Positions 1-6,768 of a stretch of DNA of 15,069 nt are shown here, one piece after another. The stretch lies in assembly GCA_030681635.1 (NCBI GenBank), contig JAUXRT010000081.1, positions 1 to 15,069 of the forward strand. The letters are read 5' to 3'. The notes below the pieces were generated by a model. That model saw only the letters and a list, made by a program, of their open reading frames with translations, ran no database searches and was not told the DNA's origin. The number at the start of each line of letters is the position of its first letter. The stretch's first letter is position 1. Source of the stretch: Reyranella sp. GTDB taxonomy: Bacteria; Pseudomonadota; Alphaproteobacteria; Reyranellales; Reyranellaceae. The translations under genes were made by a program, and so were the position numbers.

Positions 1-1
1 C

Positions 2-742
2 GGCCAGGTCGATCTGCTGTCGCGCAACACCACCATCACCTTTTCGCGCAACGCCACGCTCGGCGTGAACTTCCAGGGCATCAATTTCTACGAGGGCCAG
101 ACCTTCGTGGTCCGCACCAAGGCCAAGGTCGCCGCGGTGAAGGATCTCGCCGACGCCACGATCTGCGTCGCCGCCGGTTCGACCGAGGAGAAGATGGCGG
201 CTGACTGGTTCCGCGAGCGCAACCTGAAAGTCACCATCATCAACTTCCAGAAGAACGACGATGCCATCTCGGCCTACGACCAGGGCCGCTGCGACGCCTA
301 CACCGCCGGCATCGGCGCGCTCGCGGGCCAGCGCATCAAGTTCAAGGATCCGGCCGAGCACCAGATCCTGACCGAGATCATCTCCAACGATCCGCAGGGT
401 CCGGTGACGCGCTGGGGCGACGAGCGCTGGCAGCTGATCGTGCGCTGGGTGCTGAACGCGCAGATCGCCGCCGAAGCGCTGGGCGTCACCTCCAAGAACG
501 TCGACGAGATGAAGGCCAAGTCCACGAGCGCCGAGGTCCGCCGCCTGCTGGGCGTCGATGGCAAGTTCGGCGCCATGATGGGCCTGTCGGACGACTGGGC
601 TTTTAACCTGATCAAGCAGGTTGGCAATTACGGCGAGAGCTACGAGCGCACCGTCGGCATGGGCTCGCCGCTGAAGCTGGCGCGCGGCGCCAACGCGCTG
701 TGGACCAAGGGCGGTCTCCTGTTCACGCCGCCGTTCCAGTGA
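2..742 (+). CDS. aapJ: Amino-acid ABC transporter substrate-binding protein, AapJ-like (5' truncated)
   Basis: This is the C-terminal 246 residues of a periplasmic polar amino-acid binding protein (SBP_bac_3 fold). It would capture amino acids and deliver them to the permease pair encoded next. The reading frame is open from base 2, and the first visible residues (GQVDLLSRNTTITFSRNATL) match the AapJ pattern of a GxVDLLxRNTT segment. Further on are a lobe-2 segment with ICVAAGSTEE, a DQGRCDAYTAG segment and the PQGPVTRWGDERW stretch seen in AapJ. The protein ends in FTPPFQ, a normal end for the family. The signal peptide lies left of the window. The two permease genes on the same strand support the assignment. 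The family level is secure. The exact substrate range is not visible, but Aap systems carry a broad set of L-amino acids. Confidence 0.92.
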   Translation, partial: GQVDLLSRNTTITFSRNATLGVNFQGINFYEGQTFVVRTKAKVAAVKDLADATICVAAGSTEEKMAADWFRERNLKVTIINFQKNDDAISAYDQGRCDAYTAGIGALAGQRIKFKDPAEHQILTEIISNDPQGPVTRWGDERWQLIVRWVLNAQIAAEALGVTSKNVDEMKAKSTSAEVRRLLGVDGKFGAMMGLSDDWAFNLIKQVGNYGESYERTVGMGSPLKLARGANALWTKGGLLFTPPFQ

Positions 743-747
743 TTCTT

Positions 748-820
748 TGCTGGGAGCGCGCCACTCCGTGGCGCCCATGCTCTTGAAAAGATGCGCCACT
801 GGAGTGGCGCGCTCCCAGCA
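748..820. repeat. Nested palindromic element between aapJ and aapQ (REP/BIME-like)
   Basis: The outer arms, TGCTGGGAGCGCGCCACTCC (748-767) and GGAGTGGCGCGCTCCCAGCA (801-820), are perfect 20-bp inverted repeats. The inner parts GTGGCGC (768-774) and GCGCCAC (793-799) continue the pairing. Each half can also fold alone: GCGCCAC-tcc-GTGGCGC at 758-774 and GCGCCAC-tgga-GTGGCGC at 793-810. The element starts 5 nt after the aapJ stop and ends directly at the ATG at 821. It has no ORF of its own. It looks like a short mobile palindromic repeat in the operon gap and could attenuate aapQM relative to aapJ. That role is inference. Confidence 0.85.
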
Positions 821-1873
821 ATGAAGGCCTTCCTCCGCGACCGCAAGGTTCGCGACATCTTCTGGCAGGTGATGGCCACGATCGCGCTGATCGCGGTCGT
901 GGTGTTCTTCGTCAAGAACGCGTCGGACAATATGGTGAAGGCCGGCATCGCGTCGGGCTTCAACTTCCTGTGGCGCGATTCCGGCATCGAAGTGCCGTTC
1001 AACCTCACGGGCTACAAGCCCAGTGACACGATCTGGGCGCTGCTGTGGACCGGCATCGTCAACACGATCCTGGTCTCGGTCGCGTCGATCTTCCTGGCCA
1101 CCGTGATCGGCTTCACCGTCGGGATGATGCGGCTCTCGCACAACTGGCTGCTCTCGACCCTGGCCGCGGTCTACATCGAGTTCGTCAGAAACATCCCGCT
1201 GCTGTTCTTTGTGCTGTTCTGGTACTTCGGCGTGCTGGCGGCGCTGCCGACGCCGAAGGAAAGCTTCGACTTCCTGGGCGTGGTCTTCCTCAACCGCCGC
1301 GGCCTCTCGATCCCGACGCCCAACGACGTCTCGGGCTTCCATCTGGCGCTGCTGGCGATCCTCGTGCTGGTCGCCGTCCAGATCGGCCTCGCGCGCTGGG
1401 CCCGGGCGCGGCAGGCCAGGACCGGCCAGGACTTCCCGGTGTGGATCGTGGGCTTCGTGCTGGTGCCGGAGTTCGTGGCGCTGTTCATGGCGCTCTCGAC
1501 CTACACCGCGGGCTTCATCGCCGAGGTCGTGCGCGGCGGCATCCAATCGGTGCGCCAGGGCCAGATCGATGCCGCGCGGGCGCTCGGCCTGACGCAAGGC
1601 CGCATCGTGCGGCTGGTGGTGATCCCGCAGGCGATGCCGGTGATCATCCCGCCGATCACCAGCCAGTATCTCAACCTGATCAAGAATTCCTCGTTTGGCG
1701 CGGCCATCGCCTACCCCGAGATCGTGGCGGTGTTCATGGGCTCGGCACTGGTCGCCACCGGCCAGGCGATCGAGATCATCGCCATCACGCTCGGCATCTA
1801 TCTCACCATCGGCCTTGCCGTGTCGGTCTTCATGAACTGGTACAACGCGCGCCATAAATTGGTGACGCGATGA
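821..1873 (+). CDS. aapQ: Amino-acid ABC transporter permease, AapQ-like
   Basis: Inner-membrane permease subunit of a polar amino-acid ABC importer (BPD_transp_1/HisM type), 350 residues from the ATG at 821. One N-terminal helix (ATIALIAVVVFFV) is followed by a periplasmic stretch and then the permease core, beginning near TGIVNTILVSVASI. The FVRNIPLLFFVLFWYF segment and the EAA loop (GQIDAARALGLTQGRIVRLV, followed by VIPQAMP) are typical and mark the contact with the ATPase. Another in-frame ATG at 791 adds ten residues, but these are encoded by the right arm of the palindrome at 748-820. The family's usual KVR-x-IF-Q start motif already follows from 821, so 821 is preferred. Neither start has a good ribosome-binding site. 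The stop overlaps an ATG as ATGA at 1870-1873. Confidence 0.92.
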   Translation: MKAFLRDRKVRDIFWQVMATIALIAVVVFFVKNASDNMVKAGIASGFNFLWRDSGIEVPFNLTGYKPSDTIWALLWTGIVNTILVSVASIFLATVIGFTVGMMRLSHNWLLSTLAAVYIEFVRNIPLLFFVLFWYFGVLAALPTPKESFDFLGVVFLNRRGLSIPTPNDVSGFHLALLAILVLVAVQIGLARWARARQARTGQDFPVWIVGFVLVPEFVALFMALSTYTAGFIAEVVRGGIQSVRQGQIDAARALGLTQGRIVRLVVIPQAMPVIIPPITSQYLNLIKNSSFGAAIAYPEIVAVFMGSALVATGQAIEIIAITLGIYLTIGLAVSVFMNWYNARHKLVTR

Positions 1874-1892
1874 CGCGCACCGCGGTGACCAG

Positions 1893-2963
1893 GTGAAGAC
1901 CGCCGCACCTCCGCTGCCCGGCTGGCTCGCCGTCCTGCGGCAACGCCTGTTCGCGACCTGGCTCGACACGGTGGTGTCGCTGCTCTGCCTCTATGTCGTG
2001 TGGCGCATCTCGGTGCCGCTGGTGCAATGGCTGCTGATCGAGGCCAACTGGAACGGCGCGTCGCGCGAGGACTGCACCAGCTCGGGCGCCTGCTGGGTCT
2101 TCATCCGCGCCCGCTTCGCGCAGTTCATGTACGGCCAGTATCCCGTGCCTGAGCGCTGGCGCGTCGACCTTTTAGGCCTGCTGGTGCTGTTCGCGGGCCT
2201 CGCGCTGTCGTGGCGGCGGCTGCCGCGGCGCAAGGCGCTGGCGATCGCAGCCGTCCTTGTCCTGCCGGTCTTCGGCATCTGGCTGCTGTACGGCGGCTTT
2301 GGTCTCAAAATCGTCGAGACGCGCGAATGGGGCGGGCTGATGCTGACGCTCTTCCTCGCCATCTACGCCGGGCTGATCGCGGTGCCCCTCGGCATCCTGC
2401 TGGCGCTGGGTCGGCGCTCGCGCCTGCCGCTGATCCGCTTCGCCTCGGTGGTGTTCATCGAATTCTGGCGCGGCGTGCCGATCATCACCGTGATTTTCCT
2501 GGCCTCGCTGCTGCTGCCGCTGATCATGCCGACCGGCTTCAACGTCGATCGGCTGGCGCGTGCGGTGATCGGGCTTGCCTTCGTGATCGCGGCCTACATG
2601 GCCGAAGCCGTGCGCGGCGGCCTGCAGGCGCTGCCCGAAGGCCAGACCGAGGCGGCGCAGGCGCTGGGCCTGGGCTACTGGCGCATCACGCGCATGATCG
2701 TGCTGCCCCAGGCGCTTAGAATCTCGCTGCCGGCCATGACCAACGAATTCATCTCGCTGTTCAAGAGCACGACCCTGGTGCTGATCGTGTCGATCTTCGA
2801 CCTGTTGGGCATTGCCCAGGCAGCGCTGGCCGATCCGGCGTGGGTCGGCATGAACATGGAAGCCTATGTCTTCGCCGGCGCCATCTACTGGTTCGCCTGC
2901 TTCGGCCTCTCGCTATGGAGCCGCTCGCAGGAAAAGCGGCTGCAGGTCGCTCACGGCCGGTGA
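1893..2963 (+). CDS. aapM: Amino-acid ABC transporter permease, AapM-like
   Basis: Second permease subunit of the same importer, 356 residues, expected to pair with AapQ in the inner membrane. Several N-terminal helices are visible (TWLDTVVSLLCLYVVWRI; LLGLLVLFAGLALSW; AIAAVLVLPVFGIWLLYGG). The C-terminal core carries FIEFWRGVPIITVIFLASLL and the EAA loop (EGQTEAAQALGLGYWRITR, followed by MIVLPQA). The start used is GTG at 1893, 19 nt after the aapQ stop. An ATG at 1870 opens an eight-codon frame that ends in a TGA overlapping this GTG, so the start could be translationally coupled, or the N-terminus could be shortened by an old frameshift. The 3' end overlaps a convergent small gene by 13 nt. 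No aapP-type ATPase gene follows. Confidence 0.9.
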   Translation: MKTAAPPLPGWLAVLRQRLFATWLDTVVSLLCLYVVWRISVPLVQWLLIEANWNGASREDCTSSGACWVFIRARFAQFMYGQYPVPERWRVDLLGLLVLFAGLALSWRRLPRRKALAIAAVLVLPVFGIWLLYGGFGLKIVETREWGGLMLTLFLAIYAGLIAVPLGILLALGRRSRLPLIRFASVVFIEFWRGVPIITVIFLASLLLPLIMPTGFNVDRLARAVIGLAFVIAAYMAEAVRGGLQALPEGQTEAAQALGLGYWRITRMIVLPQALRISLPAMTNEFISLFKSTTLVLIVSIFDLLGIAQAALADPAWVGMNMEAYVFAGAIYWFACFGLSLWSRSQEKRLQVAHGR

Positions 2964-3124
2964 GATGAGTCCAGCGGCAGGTTCGTCACCTTCGCCGGCG
3001 CGGATATCCCTCCTGAAGGCGTGTATCCGGGAACACGTTTGAAGTCGTAGGGCGAATAGGGGTCCGCCGAGCATCCCCCCAGCATGCCGACAAGTACCAG
3101 GACGAGTCCCGTAAGCCGCCTCAT
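2951..3124 (-). CDS. Small predicted lipoprotein (57 aa)
   Basis: A 57-residue ORF from the ATG at 3124, below common length cut-offs. It begins MRRLTGLVLVLVGMLGGCSA: a positively charged n-region, a hydrophobic core and a lipobox-like LGGC with Cys18. This predicts a signal-peptidase-II-processed lipoprotein with a mature part of only about 40 residues, rich in Pro, Tyr and Ser (starting SADPYSPYDFKRVPGY). I do not recognise a family and the function is unknown. It lies 41 nt downstream of the 82-aa gene on the same strand, so the two may be cotranscribed. It converges on aapM with a 13-nt overlap. No strong ribosome-binding site is visible. The signal peptide and lipobox are the main evidence. 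Confidence 0.6.
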   Translation of the reverse strand: MRRLTGLVLVLVGMLGGCSADPYSPYDFKRVPGYTPSGGISAPAKVTNLPLDSSHRP

Positions 3125-3165
3125 GGCGGCTCAACGGCAATGGGGGGCCCTGGGTTGCGTCGCCG

Positions 3166-3414
3166 TCAGCGGCAGATGAAGGCCTTGAAGGTGATGATGT
3201 CGCACGGCGCGCCGGTGCGCTCGCAAAAGGCCACGAACTCCTCCGGCGTGACCGGCACCATCTGGATGGAATGCCGCCGGGCCCGCCACTCCGCCATCCG
3301 CGCCGCTTCCTTCAGGTGCCAATCGGCATAGGAGGAGGCAGGGTAGTGTTTTACCAGCTTCTGGAGCTTTTCGTGGTCGGTCGCGGAGACCTTGGCGAAG
3401 TATTGGACGGCCAT
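3166..3414 (-). CDS. Conserved-looking hypothetical protein (82 aa)
   Basis: An 82-residue soluble protein beginning MAVQYFAKVSATDHEKLQKL and ending DIITFKAFICR. An AGAGG ribosome-binding site lies 10 nt before the ATG. It has mixed helical composition with a central HLKEAARMAEWRARRHS stretch, a PEEFVAFCERTG segment and three cysteines in all (two in the CERTGAPC stretch, one at the C-terminal end). There is no signal peptide and no membrane segment. I do not recognise a family. Balanced composition, a good ribosome-binding site and the open frame support a real gene over the overlapping frames, which give Arg/Pro-rich translations. It is transcribed divergently from the serine hydrolase at 3471, with a 56-bp gap that must hold both promoters, and it may form a unit with the small lipoprotein downstream. 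Confidence 0.75.
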   Translation of the reverse strand: MAVQYFAKVSATDHEKLQKLVKHYPASSYADWHLKEAARMAEWRARRHSIQMVPVTPEEFVAFCERTGAPCDIITFKAFICR

Positions 3415-3470
3415 GCCGGTGTATCCTCTTTGCTGGAGCCGCTTTTACCCGCCCCCGGAGGCTTTCTGCA

Positions 3471-4559
3471 ATGCGCTTTCCCGTCCTGATTTTGGCCCTG
3501 CTGCTGGCGGCTGCCGCGGTGCCGGCGCAGGCCGAGACCGTGGCCGACATCGAGGCGGCCTGGCGCGGCTGGATGGTCAAGTCGGGCCGCACGACCGGCG
3601 GCCTCGCGGTGACGCACGGCGGCCGCCTCGTGCACCAGGCCGTGATGGGCGGCGAGGCGGTGGGCAACGCCGTGCCACTGGCCAGCCTCTCCAAGGCCGT
3701 GACCGGCGTCTGCGTCGCGGGCCTGATCGACCGCGGCAAGCTCGCCTTCGACACGCCGCTGTCGCAGGCGCTGGCCCGCACCTTCGCCCGCCTCGGCGCG
3801 CCGGCCGATCCCCGGATGCCGGGCATCACGATCGGCCAGCTGCTGGTCCATCGTGCGGGCTTCGACCGCAGTGATGGCGATCCGGTGACCGGTCGGCTCG
3901 CCACCTATCTGCGGACCGCCACCGCGACCAGGCCCTCGTTCGACGAGCAGATGAAATGGCTGCTGCGCGGCCGCCTGCCGCTGGCGCCCGGCGAACGCTA
4001 TGCCTACACCAACGCCACCTACCTGATGCTGGGCGCCGTGATCGAGGAGGTGAGCGGACAGGGCTACGAGAGCTACTGTCGCAACACCGTGCTGACGCCG
4101 CTCGGAGTCCGCGGCGCAGCGCTCGATCCCGAGTGGCGCATCCTCGCGAGCTACGGCGGTTGGCGCATGCCGCTCGGCGACTACGGCCGCTTCTACCAGG
4201 CCTTCGCCGCGAACAATCAAGCGAAAAACCCCGTGATTGGCCCGTCGGCGCGGCGCTGGATGATGTCGCCGGACGGCAAGCAGATGGGCGGCGGCGTCCA
4301 TTACGGCCTCGGCACGATGGTGCGGCCGACGCCCGGCGGCGGCAACTTCTGGCACTGGGGAGGTTGGGTCTTCACATTGGACAATGCGTTCGATGGGCAC
4401 CTCAACACTTCCTACGCGACCTTCGCGGTGCGCCTGAGTGCGCTTGACGTCAACATGGTGGTCTACATGACGCCGTACCGGGGCGACGCGGACGCCACGC
4501 GCAACGAGCTCGACAACGCGCTGGGCGCCGCCGCGCGCAAGGTGACGCGCTGGCCCTAG
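3471..4559 (+). CDS. Secreted serine hydrolase, beta-lactamase/penicillin-binding-like family
   Basis: A 362-residue serine hydrolase of the class C beta-lactamase/EstB/D-Ala-D-Ala peptidase fold (Pfam Beta-lactamase). A signal peptide (residues 1-21, ending PAQA) predicts export. The catalytic motifs are in the family order: SxxK as S72-L-S-K75, YxN as Y179-T-N181, and H295-W-G297 in place of KTG. An HxG third motif is common in esterase-like or peptidase-like members rather than true beta-lactamases. The start has GGAGG 9 nt upstream of the ATG. Substrate cannot be told from sequence: ester, D-amino-acid peptide or lactone hydrolysis are all possible, and antibiotic resistance should not be assumed. 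Its TAG stop lies in the first copy of a 15-bp direct repeat shared with the convergent gene. Confidence 0.9.
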   Translation: MRFPVLILALLLAAAAVPAQAETVADIEAAWRGWMVKSGRTTGGLAVTHGGRLVHQAVMGGEAVGNAVPLASLSKAVTGVCVAGLIDRGKLAFDTPLSQALARTFARLGAPADPRMPGITIGQLLVHRAGFDRSDGDPVTGRLATYLRTATATRPSFDEQMKWLLRGRLPLAPGERYAYTNATYLMLGAVIEEVSGQGYESYCRNTVLTPLGVRGAALDPEWRILASYGGWRMPLGDYGRFYQAFAANNQAKNPVIGPSARRWMMSPDGKQMGGGVHYGLGTMVRPTPGGGNFWHWGGWVFTLDNAFDGHLNTSYATFAVRLSALDVNMVVYMTPYRGDADATRNELDNALGAAARKVTRWP

Positions 4560-4582
4560 CGCGCGCCGGCCCTAGCGCGCGC
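4552..4582. repeat. Tandem 15-bp direct repeat holding both convergent stop codons
   Basis: GGCCCTAGCGCGCGC occurs at 4552-4566 and again at 4568-4582, a period of 16 bp. The first copy supplies the TAG stop of the plus-strand hydrolase (4557-4559). The second supplies the minus-strand stop of the small membrane protein (CTA at 4572-4574), which works because CTAG is its own reverse complement. The GCGCGC parts can also pair, so weak hairpins are possible in both transcripts. No T-run follows on either strand. Confidence 0.8.
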
Positions 4583-4967
4583 TGGCAATGACGCCGGTCA
4601 GGCGTGTGATGTTCCTGTTCAGCCGAACCGTCGCGACGAGCATCGCCGTCACCTTGGTGACGGCGGCGATGCCGAGGGCGACGCCGAAGCCAACGGCGAT
4701 CCTTTCGGCAAGGGACTCCGGCAAGTTCGCGGGCATGTACAGGGCGGCGGCGACATAGGCGCCGAGGCCGACGGCGACCGCAATGGCGGCCGGGATGCAG
4801 CCGCAGACATTGAGGTCGCGGTTGATCGCCCTGGAAAGTTCGAGCATCCGGTCGTGACCTGGAGAGTGCCGATCCACCACCGGCACGGAGATGCTGCGGA
4901 TACCGCTCCGCCCCGCCATCGTCCGCAGGCGCCCGAGGTCGGCAGGCGACTCCACGGCAAGGTTCAT
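4572..4967 (-). CDS. Small membrane protein (131 aa, two predicted TM helices), coupled to the metallopeptidase
   Basis: 131 residues from the ATG at 4967, which lies 4 nt after the stop of the upstream 598-aa gene and indicates translational coupling. A longer in-frame extension to 5102 exists, but it lies inside the metallopeptidase coding region and is Pro/Ser/Arg-rich shadow sequence. The N-terminal 50 residues are soluble, with a VVDRHSPGHDRMLELSRAIN segment. Two hydrophobic helices follow, at about residues 54-78 (starting VCGCIPAAIAVAVG) and 90-115 (AVGFGVALGIAAVTKV onward). A short loop with two Pro separates them, and the tail is basic. I do not recognise the family. The tight spacing suggests it works with the predicted metallopeptidase, for example as membrane anchor, partner or protective factor. 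That role is inference. Confidence 0.8.
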   Translation of the reverse strand: MNLAVESPADLGRLRTMAGRSGIRSISVPVVDRHSPGHDRMLELSRAINRDLNVCGCIPAAIAVAVGLGAYVAAALYMPANLPESLAERIAVGFGVALGIAAVTKVTAMLVATVRLNRNITRLTGVIASAR

Positions 4968-4971
4968 GGCG

Positions 4972-6768
4972 TCACGGCAACAGCGAGTCGGCGCCGTCGC
5001 CGGTGATCCAGGTCCAGGCGTCGCCGACGTCGCCCAGCGTGAAGCGCGCTTCGCCGCCGAGCGCCAGGTACTCGAATGCGGCGGATGCCGAAACGGCGAC
5101 ACCGTCGGCCGGCGTGTACATGATCTCGTCGAGCGCCCTCACGCCGGCGTTGTGATTGACGCCCCAGTAATGCCCCATCTCGTGGATCAGCACCCAGCGC
5201 AGCACCCATTCCGGCGATCGCGTGCGATAGGTTACGCCGCTTGGACCGCGACTTCCGCTCGACGGCCTGAACCACGAGGTCAGGCCGAAATGCTCGCGGG
5301 GGTCGGCGCCTGCCGACGAGATCAGCTTGATGTAGTGGAAATGCGCCACCGACGGCAGGACCGACAGGTTGTCCTGTCCGTTGCCCTGCCGGCCGAATAC
5401 CGTCCTCAGAAGTTCCCGCTGGACGGTGCCATCCTGCTCGGTCGAGGCCAGGGGGATCCAGTCGGCGGTCGTCGCGCGGAACGAGCCGATCGACTTGTAG
5501 TTCACCTGGATGCCGAGGAAACGCGCCTTCTTGCGCGCCACCTCGAGGTGCATGCGGAACTTCGCCCTGGTCATGGGGAAGACATGGAATTCCGCGACGG
5601 CGTCGGGTCCATCGGCCAGGAAGGCATCGATGTCGACGATCGCCACGCGGGTCTCGGTTCCGGCGTAGACGACCTCGCCATCGGTTTCGTTGAAGCCGTC
5701 CTTGCAGGACGATATGTAGCCCGCGAGCGCGTAGAGATCGACGACGCCCCTGTTGTGCAGGTCGCGAAGATCGAGTTCCCGCGACCGGCTGCTCAGGAAC
5801 ATCCGCCGGGCGTCGGCCTGGAAGGGCAGGCCGGCGATGCGGGTATTGAGGTGCAGCTTGTCGATCGACCGGTTGGCGCGCTCGCTGCCGGCGCCGAAGG
5901 CCGCGTTGATCTTGTCGCGGATGATGTCTTCGCCCTGCTTGAGGACGACGGTATCCCGCACGCCGGCAATCATTGCCCCCAGCAGCTTGATGCCGAGGCC
6001 GATCAGCAGTCCGGGCAGCCCGCCGATCAACCACCCCAGGGCCGGCAGCAGGAGCTCCAGGACGGCCCTGACGATGCCCATGCCGACATCGGCGAGGGCG
6101 CGCAGGATCTTGCAGAGGTTGAGCGAGAGGATGCCCTCGATGAGATCGCCGATCCCGGCGACGATATCGCGGACCAGCTCCACGAGGCGCCGGACGAATC
6201 CCACGATGCCCTTGACGAGTCCCAGGACGACGCCCAGCCAGCCGAGCGTTTCCGCAAGCGAGTCGAGGAGGCGTTCGAAGTCATCCAGTATGCCGACGAT
6301 GTCGTCGAACAGAACGCCGATGAAATCGAAGATATCGGCGATCGCGTCGACGATGATCATCCACAGGTCGTAGATGGATTTGAGCGCCGACCAGAAATCC
6401 GAGAACAGGCAGACGACGAACGAGACCAACCAGCCGACGACCTTGAGCACGAACTCGACGACAATGCCGACGACGAATGCCACCACCTGGCAGACGATCG
6501 TGACCACCCACTTCAGGACGGTTTCGACCACCCATTCAACGATCTTCACGACAACCGTCACCAGGTCGCAGAGCCAGCTCAGTGGCCATGGCAGGTCGCG
6601 GCAGACCTTCTCCACCTTTTCGATCCAGCGCTCGACCGGGCGGGTGATCTCCTCTTCGACCCATTGGCCGATTTCCTGGCAGAACTCCCGGGATTCCGTG
6701 ATGAGCCGTTCGACGGGAACGAGGATCGTGCTGGTGATCCAGGTCCGGACTTCCTGACAGGCGCTCAT
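4972..6768 (-). CDS. Predicted metzincin-type zinc metallopeptidase with cysteine-repeat, hydrophobic N-terminal half
   Basis: 598 residues, ATG at 6768 preceded by GGGAGAGA. The C-terminal domain (about 300-598) carries HEMGHYWGVNH (H529, E530, H533, G536, H539), the HExxHxxGxxH zinc site of metzincins, followed by DEIMY with M550 as a likely Met-turn, as in matrixin-type enzymes. The N-terminus is unusual. Residues 4-29 and 30-55 are two copies of a 26-residue unit with pattern CQE-x3-W-x4-I-x2-PVER-x-I. Two very hydrophobic Cys-led units follow (67-92, 93-119; cysteines at 67, 93, 120), then long amphipathic or hydrophobic helices with spaced Asp to about 270. There is no standard signal peptide. 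It may insert in or bind membranes, or be a secreted or delivered effector. The downstream membrane protein is coupled to it. Peptidase activity is inferred from the motif. Substrate unknown. Confidence 0.85.
   Translation of the reverse strand: MSACQEVRTWITSTILVPVERLITESREFCQEIGQWVEEEITRPVERWIEKVEKVCRDLPWPLSWLCDLVTVVVKIVEWVVETVLKWVVTIVCQVVAFVVGIVVEFVLKVVGWLVSFVVCLFSDFWSALKSIYDLWMIIVDAIADIFDFIGVLFDDIVGILDDFERLLDSLAETLGWLGVVLGLVKGIVGFVRRLVELVRDIVAGIGDLIEGILSLNLCKILRALADVGMGIVRAVLELLLPALGWLIGGLPGLLIGLGIKLLGAMIAGVRDTVVLKQGEDIIRDKINAAFGAGSERANRSIDKLHLNTRIAGLPFQADARRMFLSSRSRELDLRDLHNRGVVDLYALAGYISSCKDGFNETDGEVVYAGTETRVAIVDIDAFLADGPDAVAEFHVFPMTRAKFRMHLEVARKKARFLGIQVNYKSIGSFRATTADWIPLASTEQDGTVQRELLRTVFGRQGNGQDNLSVLPSVAHFHYIKLISSAGADPREHFGLTSWFRPSSGSRGPSGVTYRTRSPEWVLRWVLIHEMGHYWGVNHNAGVRALDEIMYTPADGVAVSASAAFEYLALGGEARFTLGDVGDAWTWITGDGADSLLP

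Noticed and set aside
748..820. The inverted repeat as terminal repeats of an insertion sequence
   Set aside because: Only 33 bp separate the arms, with no transposase and no target-site duplication that I can see. It fits a short palindromic repeat better.
3351..4400. A 349-codon minus-strand frame opposite the serine hydrolase
   Set aside because: It is Arg/Ala/His-rich with no motif, opposite a gene with intact SxxK, YxN and HxG motifs, a signal peptide and a ribosome-binding site.
3471..4559. The serine hydrolase as an antibiotic-resistance beta-lactamase
   Set aside because: The third motif is HWG rather than KTG, and the family is broad (esterases, D-peptidases). The sequence does not support a resistance claim.
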